NCBI GenBank assembly: GCA_050084985.1
Contig: JBITNC010000001.1
Location: 63,488,001 to 63,552,000 of the forward strand
DNA: 64,000 nucleotides
Direction of reading: 5' to 3'
Origin: Nageia nagi
Taxonomy: Eukaryota; Pinophyta
Positions 13,476-25,020 of this stretch are shown piece by piece. Under the pieces are notes generated by a model. That model searched no databases. It saw only the letters and a program-made list of their open reading frames with translations, and was not told the DNA's origin. Position 1 is the stretch's first letter. The number at the start of each line of letters is the position of its first letter. Made by a program: the position numbers and the translations under genes.

Positions 13476-14073
13476 TGAAGATAGTTTGTCAATCTCTGAA
13501 TATAGATTCTAAAAACATTTACATATAGTTTTCCAACATATGCCATTGAAGCAGTATGGATATCCATCAAGTAGTAATTATTGTGGATGTGAATGCCTAA
13601 TATTCATGTATGTAAAAATGAGGAATACACAAGGATCACAATTATGATGTGTATAGATTCGTGGACTGTAGCGGTGTGTTGAAGACTTGAAATCATTCCG
13701 ATGTAATGACAAACTCTACGTCCTTTACTAGCATTCCTTTTTACGTATCCACTGCGTGAACTAGTGAAGAAGGTATGAAGATCCAGCAAAGCGTAGTTGG
13801 AATCGTTACACAGCGGATATTGTGGTAATTGAAGAACTATCAATGATAGGTGGAGATGGCACAAAGAACTATTGATGTAGATACCGTTACATGGATGACA
13901 ATAATCTAAGGATAATACATTTTATGAAAAGGCTCATGAGACTTTCGAGTAGATGTAATTGTTGAGTGTAAAGTCAGACACTGCAACCTTTGCCAGTATT
14001 CTTCCAGCGAGCGCTGCTATGGGAGCTTGAGAGCAAGGTGTGGATGTCCGTTATAGTAGCTGAGTTATCTATA
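13476..14073 (-). repeat. 5' LTR of the inner Copia element
   Basis: 598 bp, gap-free match to 8582-9179. The terminal dinucleotide on its outer side has decayed from ACA to ATA on the plus strand. GGGAG follows as the right target duplicate. Confidence 0.92.
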
Positions 14074-15263
14074 GGGAGGAAGGAGCTATTGATGAGGATT
14101 AGGCAGAGGCATGAGGCCTTGGTGGAGAGTGAGGCGGCTAGGAGAGGTCATGACGGAGGTCATAGGGCATTTTAGCACCCCCTCCCCCTGTGTAAAGACC
14201 AAGGAGTAGATGGTGCTAACCATCATCTCCTTAAGATAGAAGCACTAATCATACCCCCCCAAATTTGAATTATTGCATACAAAAAAGAAACACAAGGAAA
14301 GGTTGAGTTGGAGTCAAGCCATGCAAAGAGGAGGGAAGCCATGATAAGAAGGGTACAAAAAAAATTTGAGAGTCACAAAAGAAAGAGGGAAGAGCTGATG
14401 ATTTCTCATGGCACTAGGCAGATGGTTGGGCCATGGGCAAGGATGGGTAGGAGAGTAGGAGCTAGACTACCCTCCCCCCCCCCCAATATTGTAATATATT
14501 ATAAAAAAGGAATATATAATATTGTATATATATAAAAGAAAACTACTCCCCATTGTACCATGTGGTCAAACAACCAAGAGATTTAAAGTATATACTATTT
14601 ACTATTTTTGAAAATAGTAAATAACCAAAAAAAAATTGGCCCCCCCTTACCCTTTTTTTGCATAAGTAAATAAAAGGTGTGTGTATGTGTGTGTGTATTG
14701 AAAAAAAATATTGCTCTTTTTCAAAAAATCAAACTTTGTAAAAAATAAACTTCATTTTTCTACAATATTTTATTTACAAAGTTATTGAGAAAATATATTA
14801 TTGACTATACATGAAGTGGAAAATATAATATGTTAACTTAAAAAAACATTGGTTGATAATATACATAAAAAGGTTAATAATGTATGACAATTATACATTA
14901 TTATATCGAATTGATTTCTTCAAACAAATGCAACTAACAAAAAATGTTAGTATATACAAATTACCTATTTTGCCTAATGTATTATTGCTTAATTACTAAT
15001 ATAAAATATTGTAATTAGAACAAAAAATGAGCAATAATATATTATGTTATTGAGGTAATATTTGCTAAGAATTGAAGTAACATAATCATACAAGAATGTT
15101 GGTATCAAAGTTAACAAAAAAAGGATAGGGAGTTATACCTCTAAGTCGTTTTACCTCAAGCAAGAAGAGTAAACCTCCAGAGATTATGAATAAGGACAAA
15201 GAACCTCCAAAAAGTTGAGGAGGATCTTCCACACCAAGGATGTGAAGAGGAGCTTCCAAGGAG
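14074..15263 (-). other. 5' leader of the outer Copia element, second half
   Basis: Noncoding AT-rich sequence between the inner element and the outer primer binding site. It includes a C-rich homopolymer near 14470 and long A/T runs around 14580-15060. There is no domain-bearing frame. Confidence 0.6.
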
Positions 15264-15276
15264 CTCTGATACCAAA
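15264..15276 (-). other. Primer binding site of the outer Copia element
   Basis: The minus strand reads TTTGGTATCAGAG, continuing CTCC, directly inside the right LTR. It matches the tRNA-Met type seen in the inner element. Confidence 0.88.
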
Positions 15277-15778
15277 TGAAGGGATTGCAATATAACATAA
15301 GCAACCCTATACTACCAAGATCTTGTGAAAGCTCAATCTCACATCTAAATAACTTAAAGAAGACAATCTCAAAAAGATAAATCAAAATATAAAGTGGTTC
15401 CTCCAACTAGGAGTACATCCACTAATAAGATCTTACTTCATTCACAAATATGAACCTCTTACAATTCTCCTAACTCATCTCCTAAACACTATCCTATAGC
15501 ATAACTTTACTTCTCAAATTGGTGTGTAATCACAAAGAGGGAGCCTTTTATTTATAGCCCAAAATCCCTCTTTGGATCACCCTTTTATCCAATGTACAAA
15601 AGCATGACATGCACTCCCTTTTACCCAAGAGGCATGCTTATAACATGGAGTGTAGGACAAGTTACATTATCATATTCACTTGAATACTTAAGGTATCTAA
15701 TGATACCTTTAAGTATTAGTGAATTTACAAAGAGGATTATTACAAAACCTTTACATCAAGGCATTATACATTCCAACA
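15277..15778 (-). repeat. 5' LTR of the outer Copia element
   Basis: A 502-bp partner of 1782-2281. Its outer border falls after CCAACA, where the PPR-coding sequence resumes. A TATA-like TATAAATAA on the minus strand lies near 15548-15556. Confidence 0.88.
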
Positions 15779-16690
15779 AATTTACCATAAATATTTGAAA
15801 GAACACAAGATTAAGCATTTGTAGGCTCTAACAAAAGAAGGATCGTTGCCATAAATTTCGTTATTCCTAAATTTTTATGTGATCTACAAGCATCAAGCAA
15901 ACACATCCACACTTCCAATTCAGGTTTTATGGGCATCTTAATAATGAAGTTCAAAGCTTCCTCGAGATAGCCTACTCCTACTCGATTAACAAGGTAAACA
16001 ATGCATGTATAATGATTCATCCCAAGAGTAATACAGTAAGAGTCACCCATGCTATTAAATTATTTACAACTCTCATCTACCAAACTTGCATGGTTGCATG
16101 CAATTAGAACATATATAAAGGTTATGTTGTCAGGGTTAGTTACCAAGTGCTTCATTAGACCAAAGAGCTTAAGGGTATTGTTGTTGTAGCCATAAAATAT
16201 GCATGTATAATGATTCATCCATCAGACCTATATGGTTGCATGTAAGTAGAATACATACGAAGGTTATGATATTAGGAATAATACAGTAAGAGTCACTCAT
16301 GTTGTTAAACTATTTACAACCCTCATCTACCATACAACCCTCATCCACCATACTTGTATGTCTGCATGTAAATAGAACACATACAAAGGTTATGCTATTA
16401 AGTTTTAAGGTTGGTTACCAAGTGCTTCATCAAACCACAGAGATCAAAGGCATCCTTGTTGTAGCCATGAACTGCATATCCTTTAATCATTATAGTCCAT
16501 GAAGCTATGTTTGCAACATGCATCTTATCAAACAATTCTTGGGCCTTATCTATTCTTCCACATTTTGCATGCATGTATATCAGAGCATTCACAACCATAA
16601 CAGTTGATGAAAAACCATTTTCAACTACTCCTTGATGGATGCCTATACCTTTTTCTAGAGCTTCCATGGTGGCACATTCATAACTATAAT
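15779..16690 (-). pseudogene. 5' part of the PPR-DYW pseudogene split by the outer Copia element
   Basis: On the minus strand about 16690-16400 reads as PPR motifs (ALEKGIGIHQGVVENGF, MHAKCGRIDKAQELFDKM, ASWTIMIKGYAVHGYNKDA). After scrambled repeats, 16050-15811 reads EEALNFIIKMPIKPELEVW and CLLDACRSHKNL, then LLLLEPTNA and, after a stop, CVLSNIYGK at the insertion border. These are the last PPR motif and E motif of a PLS-class editing factor. The gene continues at 1781. Between 16075 and 16400 one short block (TGCATG..A.TAGAACA) occurs three times, so it was locally duplicated. Upstream of 16690 the sequence turns into an AATA-rich tract. Confidence 0.75.
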
Positions 16691-17768
16691 AAATAAATAA
16701 ATCATAAATAATATATAAATAATAATAAATAAATAATAAACTAAAATAAATCATATCTTTATTTAAAAAAAAAAAAATCAATGCTATACTAGATGTAATG
16801 CAATCCTTTGAATTTGAGGTTGTACAAGATGTCACATCCAATAATATTGCACTTCAAATTGTCTATATAAGATGTTATTTTTGATGATTTTGTTGATGCA
16901 AAAAGATGCCATGGATGATGCTTTTTAAGATGCTAAATGCCTCTAAAAGTGATGTAAAAGGATGCCATACATGACACCATATTGGACTATATAATTGATA
17001 TAATAATCGATGCTAAATGATGCAATAGATAATGCTATAATAGATGCTAAGAATCTATATATTGGACATTAATATATATGTAAAGCATATGCTAAAATGG
17101 ACACTAAATGGTGTCCTTATTGATGTCAAAGGATGCTATCTGAATTTTTAGTGACAATGCCCGCTATAACATATTGATTAGCATCGTACTATGCTTAGGA
17201 AAAAAAATAAAAATAAAGGAAAATGACACTAGTTAGGATGTTATTCCCCTTTGTTGTAGTAGTGGTGAAGGCTACTATGATACACCCAATCAGTCTTATA
17301 GTGGCTAATCATCAACTAGAGATAGGAGAACTTTATTTTAAGTCATGAAAACTCATCTTTAGATTTTTCTAAGTTAACATTTTGATGTCTCCTTGGTTTC
17401 AAAATTACTTAGTTGTAAGAACACTCTAAAAAGGAGTAGAAAATTAGAATGTATGAGTTTATAAATGAATGTATAATTCTTTATATAATTCATTATAAGA
17501 AATAATGAATTTAGGAGAGATTGTTGTAGTGAGGATTCTTTGTATTTATAAGAGGAAGGTACATATATTTACCTATAGTTTATCTACTTTATGAAAGCTT
17601 GAACTAATGAATTCAAGGATTAGACATGCTCCATGGATGTAGCCTACATTGGGTGAACCACATTACATTATTGTCTTCTCTTTATTGTGTTGTTTTGTTT
17701 AAGTTTCTTATGTAATTGGTATGACCAAATTTTCTTATATTTTATTAAAAAATAATAGATCCTAATAC
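16691..17768. other. Gene-free, simple-sequence-rich stretch
   Basis: Begins with an AATA/TAAA-rich tract (16690-16775). From 16860 to 17130 there are many short reiterations of GATGCTA/GATGATGC, too irregular to define a unit. No coding sequence is supported. Confidence 0.5.
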
Positions 17769-17970
17769 TCGTTCCCCCAAAACTCCACACACTCCTTCAT
17801 GTACATCCTCTCATGCGCATGTAACTTTAGGAGGGTGCTACATTATCTCTAAGTAAGGCACCCTCCAAGCCTATAAATCTACCTTCACCCCCATAATAAA
17901 ATGGACAATAATATTAAAGTAAACTTATGCTATTAGTATTTTGGTATAAACCCTATTACCACTGTCATCA
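17769..17970 (+). repeat. Direct repeat, left copy
   Basis: About 200 bp that match 22908-23103 in the same orientation (shared blocks TTAGGAGGGT, CAAAGCCTATAAATC or a close variant, and TTAAAGTAAACTTATGCTA). It may be an old LTR or a dispersed repeat. No TG...CA ends or primer site were found, so the type stays open. Confidence 0.55.
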
Positions 17971-18011
17971 CCAATCAAGGTATCTTTTTAATGCGTTGAT
18001 GATAAGAAGAG

Positions 18012-18410
18012 ATGCAAGTTAGGCCTTGTCACATATTAATTTGGTTATATGGGATTGGGTTGTACATAGTAATTTGGTTGGGGAGGTTCAATGTGGATAA
18101 TGCATACCTATTCACATTGTTGGAGAGGTGGGATGCAAACCAAGGGATATTTCATTTCTTAACAAAGGGAATGGCCATCATCTTAGAGGATATTTTCATG
18201 ATTTAAAGGATACCCATTGATGTGATAAAAGTGCAAGAAAAAAACTACTCCATGAAGAGGGTGGTGATGAGTGAGATATTTAGGGATGGGTGGGTTACAA
18301 TAGACACAATGATTAGTGGTATATTGTATGAGGACTATTATCTAAGTGATATCAACATAAGGAGTATGATATATTCCATGTTTTTATTTTATGTTATGTA
18401 TGGTTAGATT
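18012..18410 (+). pseudogene. Plant Mobile Domain (MAIN/PMD-like) relic
   Basis: The frame reads LGRFNVDNAYLFTLLERWDA, then GIFHFLTKGMAIILEDIFMI, a stop, then RIPIDVIKV. This is the hallmark opening of the Plant Mobile Domain (D..L...L.ERW...T.TFH...GE.TITLEDV..L..LPIDG), found in MAIN and MAIL proteins and in several plant transposons. The stop at 18204-18206 splits it. A second open piece (18222-18407, EIFRDGWVTIDTMI) follows, and further stops end the similarity. It is too short and broken to be active. It lies between two direct repeats, so a transposon-borne copy is likely. The next 1.2 kb (18411-19654) shows only scattered short frames. Confidence 0.6.
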
Positions 18411-19654
18411 CCTTAGGTCTACACTTTTCACAGAACATAATTGGCATGATCATAGATAAGGTGGAGCATGAAGTCTTATGTGTTAGTGTAGATATACCAA
18501 GAGTTATATGCAATGGGCTGCACAAGATGGAGGAAGGTATTGAGTGTATCCCTCCTTGTGCATATTTAAGCATGGAAGTACATTATCATTAAGAGACCAT
18601 GTGAACTCCCATACGATATAAATGTGGTTGAGATTAAGATGATGTTGTATTATTTATGTTAGAGAACATTGAGATAAGGTCATGATAATTGAGCCCATGA
18701 GAGAAACTAAGACTCCTATATGAGGATATGGGAGGTTTCAATATTGAAAAAAATTATATGAAGGTTATGGAGAGGACTCATGTGGGAGGAGATGATAATG
18801 TTGTTAGTATATGTTATGAGGCTTAGGTGGGTAATTAGGTAAAGTCCTTAATAGGCTAAATTCTTCTAGTTTACTTGCATATCGCACTAATTTTGAATGA
18901 GGTAGGGTGTACCATATACACTAATTATTTACATGATGAGACACGAGGAGGGTAAATTACTCTCATGAGTGGATGCGAAGATGGATGAGGTGATCATAAT
19001 TCTTTATAAGGATAACATAAGAAAAATTATCAATTATGAGGAGGGATCGTGATCTAGGAGCCAAAATGCAACTTTGATTTAGAGGGAGAGAAGGAGGAAG
19101 GAGATTCTTTGAGGTAAGTATGATGGAGGTGAAAGGATGTTGGAGAACCATTAAGGTAAGTAGGAGAGATGGTGGAATAGGCCCATTAGAGGCAATATAG
19201 ATTGAGGATAGAGTGATTGATTTAGGTTTTAATGATATATTGGATATTAGCAAATTAGTATTAATAATCAAAGAACATGAGTCATAAATGGATCAAGCAT
19301 AATAATTAGAGGCAAAGTTGATGATTAAATGGGGTACGATATGATTTTTAGAAGGATCATATTCGTAAGTGGTTGCCATTTCATTATTGTAAGAGTATTT
19401 TAGGTTGTATCCATCAAGGTAAAGGGGTTGAGAAGGATTATGGGGGTGCCATGTGTAGGGAAACCAACACAAGTAGCAAAACCATTAACCTTGAGATTAC
19501 CATTTGTAAGAGGCCAATCATAAGGTTAGAGCACACTTGGAGGAACTTATCTCAAATGTAGGGAGAGTAAGTGACATTCTTCATGATGAAGATAGTGGAG
19601 GAAAGGATCCTAGGTATTACCCTAATGAGGTGACGTATGTCTATATTAGATTTT

Positions 19655-20115
19655 TGATATTGAACTAGTTGCATGTGTAAATATGTCATACTAGTTGCAT
19701 GTGTATATGGGATTGTATGTGTTACAGAGTATTTAGTATCAAACTAGTTGCAAAGGATTTGAAATCGACTGCATGTGTAAATATGTCAAACTAGTTGCAT
19801 GAGTATATGGTGTCATACCAATTGCAAAGTATGTGGTATCAAACTAGTTGCATAGTGTATGTTGTTGAACCATTTGTAGAGTGTGTGGTGTCAAATCGGT
19901 TATAGAGTATGTGGTGTCGAATTAGTTGCAGAGTATTTGGTGTCAAATTGGTTGTAGAGTGTGTGGTGTTGAACTAATTACAAAGTATTTGATGTTGAAA
20001 TAATTGCAAATTTTGTAGTGCCAAATTGGTTGTAGAGTGCATGTTGAAAATTAGTTACAGAGTGTTTGGTATCAAAATAGTTGCATAAATGTGGCATTGA
20101 ATTGGTTGCAAAAAA
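19655..20115 (+). repeat. 26-bp minisatellite, about 16 degenerate copies
   Basis: From about 19870 to 20040 consecutive 26-base units can be read (GGTGTCAAATTGGTTGTAGA then GTGTGT), each starting GGTGTC or a variant and containing GTTG.AGAGT. Toward both ends the units become more irregular and include inserted words (CATGTGTAAATATGTC). There is no stop-free frame throughout. Confidence 0.8.
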
Positions 20116-20735
20116 CTTTACTAAGAAAGGATTGCATATGGAATATTGATATACAAAAATACATGTATTTTTGGCTTGGGTGTTGCAACAATAGTAGGAG
20201 GAATAGCCCTCCTACACCTCCTTGCCACCCCCGTCGATATGGGTCAAAGTAAAAGAAAAATACATTGATGAACAAACTCCATAATGCAATAATTTTTATG
20301 CCTAATATTTTGCAACTTTTTGCCAATTTTTTACATCATTTTTTAAAATTTGTTTAAAATTCACCTACCAATTTATATAGCTTTTAAAATTCTTCCATCA
20401 TTTCTAATTAGGTTTCAAGTAGATTTGCTAAGATTTTATAGGTCAATTTTAGAGGAGGGATCTTAAAATTTACCATCACATATGTATAAATCTATGATGT
20501 AGCTCATGGGGGCATGATGGATAAGGTAATGTATAGATGTAAATGCATGAGACATTTGATTTACATGATTTTGACATAAGTATATATATAGAGATATGGA
20601 TGATTCCTTATTAGTTTATGTGTGTATAATATGCATGATGGATGTAAGAACTATGGATGTATAGATGCACACACAGATGATTGATGCACTTTTTGGATTT
20701 GAGTTTTTGTATTGATGTGTTATGGATTTATGTGT

Positions 20736-20768
<33 letters not shown>

Positions 20769-22034
20769 ACGTGTGTGTGTGTATTATGGATGAATGTTCA
20801 TTCATTTGTGCATATATGAATTACACATATGGATTGATATTTTTTACAAAATTTATTATATGTTTTACATTGAATCATGGGTATCATAATTTGGTTATGT
20901 GATGTTTTGACATTTGCAATAAAAATAACTTTATTTCACTTTGATTGCAATTGTGATAATATCAACATGTATCACAAACTTGTAAAGCTCCAAAGGTTAA
21001 ACCATGGTAAAATAATGGAACATAATGTGGATGGAATTACTTTTTAAACCTGAGAGTTAAGGATTATTCTTATTTCAAAAATCATGTATGAATCAATTTG
21101 CTGAAATAAGTCTAGAAGTTTTGCTAGTTTTAGGATGTTAACTTGGGCTAAGTGTTGGTAAAATCAAATAAACCATATTAAAGAGTAGGTTGCTTATGAT
21201 ACTATAGGGATCAAATGATAAAATCCACATATATTGAGTTTTCATGGAGTGATATGGTCCATGATGGGACCCATATGCAAGGAGCTTTTCATTTTTTTAT
21301 ACTTTTATTTGATTTTATTTGGTGAGGGAATCCTTCTTCCTTTTAAATGATGGAAGGAGGGGTATTTCTTTTTGGGAACTTTTTAAGATATCATACCCAT
21401 TTTATTTTTGCATTTTAGCCTTGTTAAGATCTATTTATAGGATAAAAGGTACTTTTAGCTTTTTTCTTTTTTATTCTTTTTCTTCTTGCTTCTTTTTTAT
21501 CCCTTGCACTTTCTTCCTTTTTCCCATTCTAATTTATTCATTTTTACCCCTCCATCCATCGTCCTCTTCTTTTTCTTCATTTACTCTTTTCTACAACCCT
21601 TAATTCATATTATTCTCATTATGATCTTTAATCCATGACCTTTACCAAGCAACTCATTGTCATTTTTCATCTTCATCTCTAACTCATTGAATGAGGGGGA
21701 AGATATTACCTAATAATGCTTGTCTTAAACATGAATAATATCAAACACCAAATCTTGAAATAATTATTTTATTTTTTTAAGGATCTTATATAAGAATATC
21801 ATTAACCCTCCTTTGTTGGGGTAAAAGCAAAAAGTATCCTATTAACTAATTCATTCTACTCCATATTAATTTATGGTAAATTGAGTCCATCAATCAAAAT
21901 AATCATTGTGACTCGAGGCTACATGCCCTTGATAATTTTATTTGATGAATAAATTAAATGTATAATAAACTCTATAGAATGAAAGTTTTAAAAAATCTTT
22001 CTTTTTCAAATTGGCTTATTGTGTATTATTCTTA
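20116..22034. other. Gene-free stretch with T-rich low-complexity sequence
   Basis: No coding region is supported. 21319-21603 is open only because it is a T- and C-rich run. A TA/GT microsatellite lies inside it at 20736-20783. Confidence 0.5.
20736..20783. repeat. (TA)n-(GT)n compound microsatellite
   Basis: About 13 TA units are followed, after TATTGTAC, by about seven GT units. Confidence 0.95.
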
Positions 22035-22497
22035 TTATAGGATAACCATAAATCTCTCCCTTAACATGAAAGCTCACAATTACATCAAACAAACTCACAA
22101 AGCAATCTCACAACACAAGATGTAAGCGGTTCCTCCAACTAGGAGTACATCCACTAACTAGATCTTTACTTCAATCACAAATATAACTCTCTTACGATTC
22201 TCCTAATCTCAACTCCTACACTTCTATCCTATAGCATAACTTTACTCCACAATTGGTGTGTAATCACAAAGAGGGTGCCTTAATCCCTCTTTGAATCACC
22301 CTTTTATCCAATGTACAATAGCATGACATGCACATCCTTTTACCCAAGGGGCATGCTCATGACATGGAGTGTAGGACAAGTTACATTATCATATTCACTT
22401 AAATACTTAAGGTATCAAATGATACCCTTAAGTATTAGTGAACTTACATAGAAGATTTAATACAAACCTTTACAATAATGCATTATACATTCCAACA
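22035..22497 (-). repeat. Truncated third copy of the outer Copia LTR
   Basis: From about 22066 to 22497 it aligns with the 500-bp LTRs at 1782 and 15277 (TTCCTCCAACTAGGAGTACA; GCATGACATGCAC; ending CATTCCAACA). The first 30-60 bases are unrecognisable and about 20 bases are missing in the middle. No internal element sequence adjoins it, so it is a solo or truncated LTR. No clear target duplication was found. Confidence 0.75.
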
Positions 22498-22907
22498 CAA
22501 AATTACAATATTCTAATTTATCATCCACCATCAAACATCCTTAATCAAAGTCATGGTTAATAATCATAATCATCATGTCATTTATTTTAAATTGCATCTT
22601 ATGAAATGTAGTACATAAGTAAAATTTGTATAAACATATAAAACCTACATACTTTCCTAAATCATTAATAATTATAATTATTTTTAATAATCCCACCTTA
22701 GGCTAAACCCCTCACACACCTTAGCCTAACCCATGGTCTCCCATACGACTTTCCCTTAGGTTAGAATCTACTTAGAATTTGACCTCACACTACCTACCCA
22801 TGTAACACACTCGCCCATGCTTCTTAAATATTTATAAGAGGCTAATCCCCACTTAGCCTTGTAGTGTTAATGAGGGCTAACCATCATCCACTCCCCTAAA
22901 AGGTAAC

Positions 22908-23103
22908 TTGTCCCCCAAAACCCCATGCACATCTTATCATGCACTGTACACCACCTTAGGAGGGTACCACATCAACTCTAAGTATGGTACCTTCAAAGCC
23001 TATAAATCAAATTCACCCCCACACTTAAATGGAAATAATGTTAAAGTAAACTTATGCTACAAAGATTATGTTAAACCTTGTTATCACTCTCATCTCTATT
23101 ATA
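22908..23103 (+). repeat. Direct repeat, right copy
   Basis: Matches 17769-17970 over about 200 bp in the same orientation, about 5.1 kb downstream. The Plant Mobile Domain relic, the minisatellite and the truncated LTR lie between the two copies. Confidence 0.55.
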
Positions 23104-23984
23104 ATTAGCTTCATACTTATGATAGTCTATGTTGATTCCATGACTCCTATGTATGCTCTCATATTTTATTAATAGGATAATTTAGATTACTAACTCTCTT
23201 AAAAATTGATTAGAGCATCCATGAGATAACATTCGATAATGTTATCACATAAAATCTTAAGAAAGTCATCTAGGAGAAAATCATTCCCCTCGAGATAATT
23301 TGTAGAGATAATTTGATATGAAATGGATCATGTGAATTAAAACCAAATATAATTATAATGAGGATTTGGTGAATTATAATGCTTGGATGGTGTTAAAAGC
23401 ATTTCCTATTAGTTTTATGGAGTTTATTGTAGGTAAAATCTATCAAAATGATTCAATCATCTTTGTGAGGCTATAACTTTTTGTACATATATCCAATTGA
23501 GGTAAATGTTATACCATTTGATAGCTTTTGAAAAGATATTTCCATTAAGTATATGCATGCTTATATTTAGTGAAGATTTGGTTGTCATCTTTTGTATTAT
23601 AGTATATATTATATTTTATTGTAACTCTATGCAGTGAGTGCTAGCGCTAAATAAAAAGCCAATGCTAGGCAACTAAGGAATTATGATCTTAATTTTTAAA
23701 TTTAGCTTTTTGGGAGCCATATTATATCATATATATTTATTATTGACCAATTATTATTTATGTCTTAAGTACCAATGTTGGATTCAAAGTTGACGTTGGA
23801 TTTGACTTGGTTATGATATGACTACTACTCGATCTCTACTCGATCATGATCAACCATGACTTGATTGTGGTACATACATAGAAAAATCCAATGCTAGTGA
23901 TAGATAAGAAACATGCATTTTAAGGATAGATGAAGCATTAAAGGCATTTTTTTATATGGAAGATGAAGTTTAAAGATCATGGGG

Positions 23985-24065
23985 TGGTGGTGAGATTTGA
24001 ACCTAGGCCTCCATAGAGTGTACCCATTACTTCTCAAATCCCCCAACATGGGTGGGCTAAGGCAT
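23985..24065 (-). other. Possible SINE head (tRNA-like B box)
   Basis: The minus strand contains GGTTCAAATCTCACC, a good match to the RNA polymerase III B box (GGTTCRANNCC), preceded about 55 bases upstream by a weak A-box-like TTAGCCCACCCATG. No cloverleaf forms convincingly and no poly(A) tail or flanking duplication was seen, so this is a low-confidence SINE relic, not a tRNA gene. Confidence 0.2.
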
Positions 24066-24786
24066 TTTGGATAATACTATTAAACCTTTTGATTTGAATA
24101 TTATATTTTTTTATAATCATACCCATTTTAAAAATAATGTTATTTTTTTAGTCTTGAATTTACACATACCTTTGTGAAGAGTGGAGGTGTATTAATACCA
24201 TTTGTAATCTCATAGTCATATAATGTACTAATTATGTGTGATTATAAATGTTACATGTTCTTGATATCACTCTTCTACTTTTGTGTACATAAATCTAAGC
24301 TTTTGTGAATCTTGAAATGTCTTTTATTATATGTAACCTATAAGATGACAACTAAAAATTTATCAACCTTTATATGGTGGGTGTCCATTGCCCTGCACAA
24401 ACTTGTAAATTCATTCAAAAAGAAGAAGTCTCCTTGATATCAATTAAACACACCAAATAACTAATAATATTCTAATGCCTTATATGGATGAATTCTATTA
24501 TGCATTACCAAATAGTAGATAAGAGTTGTAAAGCGAAAACTGTATCTAATAGTTTTTTTTAACCAAAATACCATGTGATTCCAAATGAAATGTCAAGCTT
24601 ACTTAAATATATTTTGATATGTAACAAGTGTAATAATAAAAAATACTTAAAACATTTTAATGAGATAAACAAACAATTTTTTTTTTCTTTTTAAATATGA
24701 ATGAAGGAGAACAAATTTATTATATTTTATTTTTTTAAAATGCTATAACAATTTTAAAATTATAGCTCTAGAAGAAAAGTAACATT

Positions 24787-25020
24787 CCACTATACAAGAT
24801 TAAAAATAGACGAATAAATATAATCTACTTAATCAATAATTAACAATCCTAAAAGAAAAAACATCACAATTAACAATTCTAAAAAAAAACATCACAATTA
24901 ACAATTCTAAAAAAAAACATTTCCACTGTACAAGATTAAAAATAGACAAATAAATATAATCTACTTAATCAATAATTAACAATTAAAAAAAAACATCACA
25001 ATTAACAATTCTAAAAAAAA
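24787..25020 (+). repeat. Tandem duplication of an about 130-bp A-rich unit
   Basis: The segment CACTATACAAGATTAAAAAT with its following AT-rich sequence recurs about 130 bp later with few changes. Each copy contains smaller reiterations of AATTAACAATTCTAAAAAAA. It lies 350 bp upstream of the ADSL exon 1 start codon. Confidence 0.75.

Larger units (their letters stand above)
8582..14073 (-). mobile_element. Inner Copia-type LTR retrotransposon, nearly complete
   Basis: A 5,492-bp minus-strand element with 598-bp LTRs at both ends, a primer binding site (CTTGGTATCAGAGC on the minus strand) and a polypurine tract (AAGGGGGAGAA) beside the left LTR. Five-base flanks are AGGAG and GGGAG, a target duplication with one mismatch. 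Gag-pol is recognisable from end to end, with only about five stops and at least one frameshift. The LTRs differ at about 33 of 598 positions by eye, almost all transitions, so it is younger than the host element. It was inserted in the host's leader in the same orientation. Confidence 0.93.
1782..15778 (-). mobile_element. Outer Copia-type LTR retrotransposon, interrupted by a second Copia
   Basis: A minus-strand element with two LTRs in direct orientation (1782-2281 and 15277-15778), each beginning TGTTGG and ending TTCA on the coding strand. The primer binding site next to the right LTR contains TTTGGTATCAGAGC, the usual Copia pairing to initiator tRNA-Met. A purine tract abuts the left LTR (GGGGGAG on the minus strand). 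Without the inner insertion the element is about 8.5 kb, with an unusually long leader (about 2.8 kb) and 3' noncoding region (0.7 kb) around a degenerate gag-pol of Ty1/Copia domain order. The flanking 5-mers are diverged (AAATT and GAAGT on the minus strand), but the PPR reading frame confirms the insertion point. It is defective because of many stops. Confidence 0.88.
22498..24786. other. Gene-free AT-rich stretch
   Basis: It contains the right direct repeat (22908-23103) and a short tRNA-like segment near 23985-24065. No other coding or RNA feature is supported. Confidence 0.5.

Noticed and set aside
21319-21603. 94-codon plus-strand frame rich in Phe, Ser and Leu
   Set aside because: Simple T/C-rich sequence; no conserved motif or codon signal.
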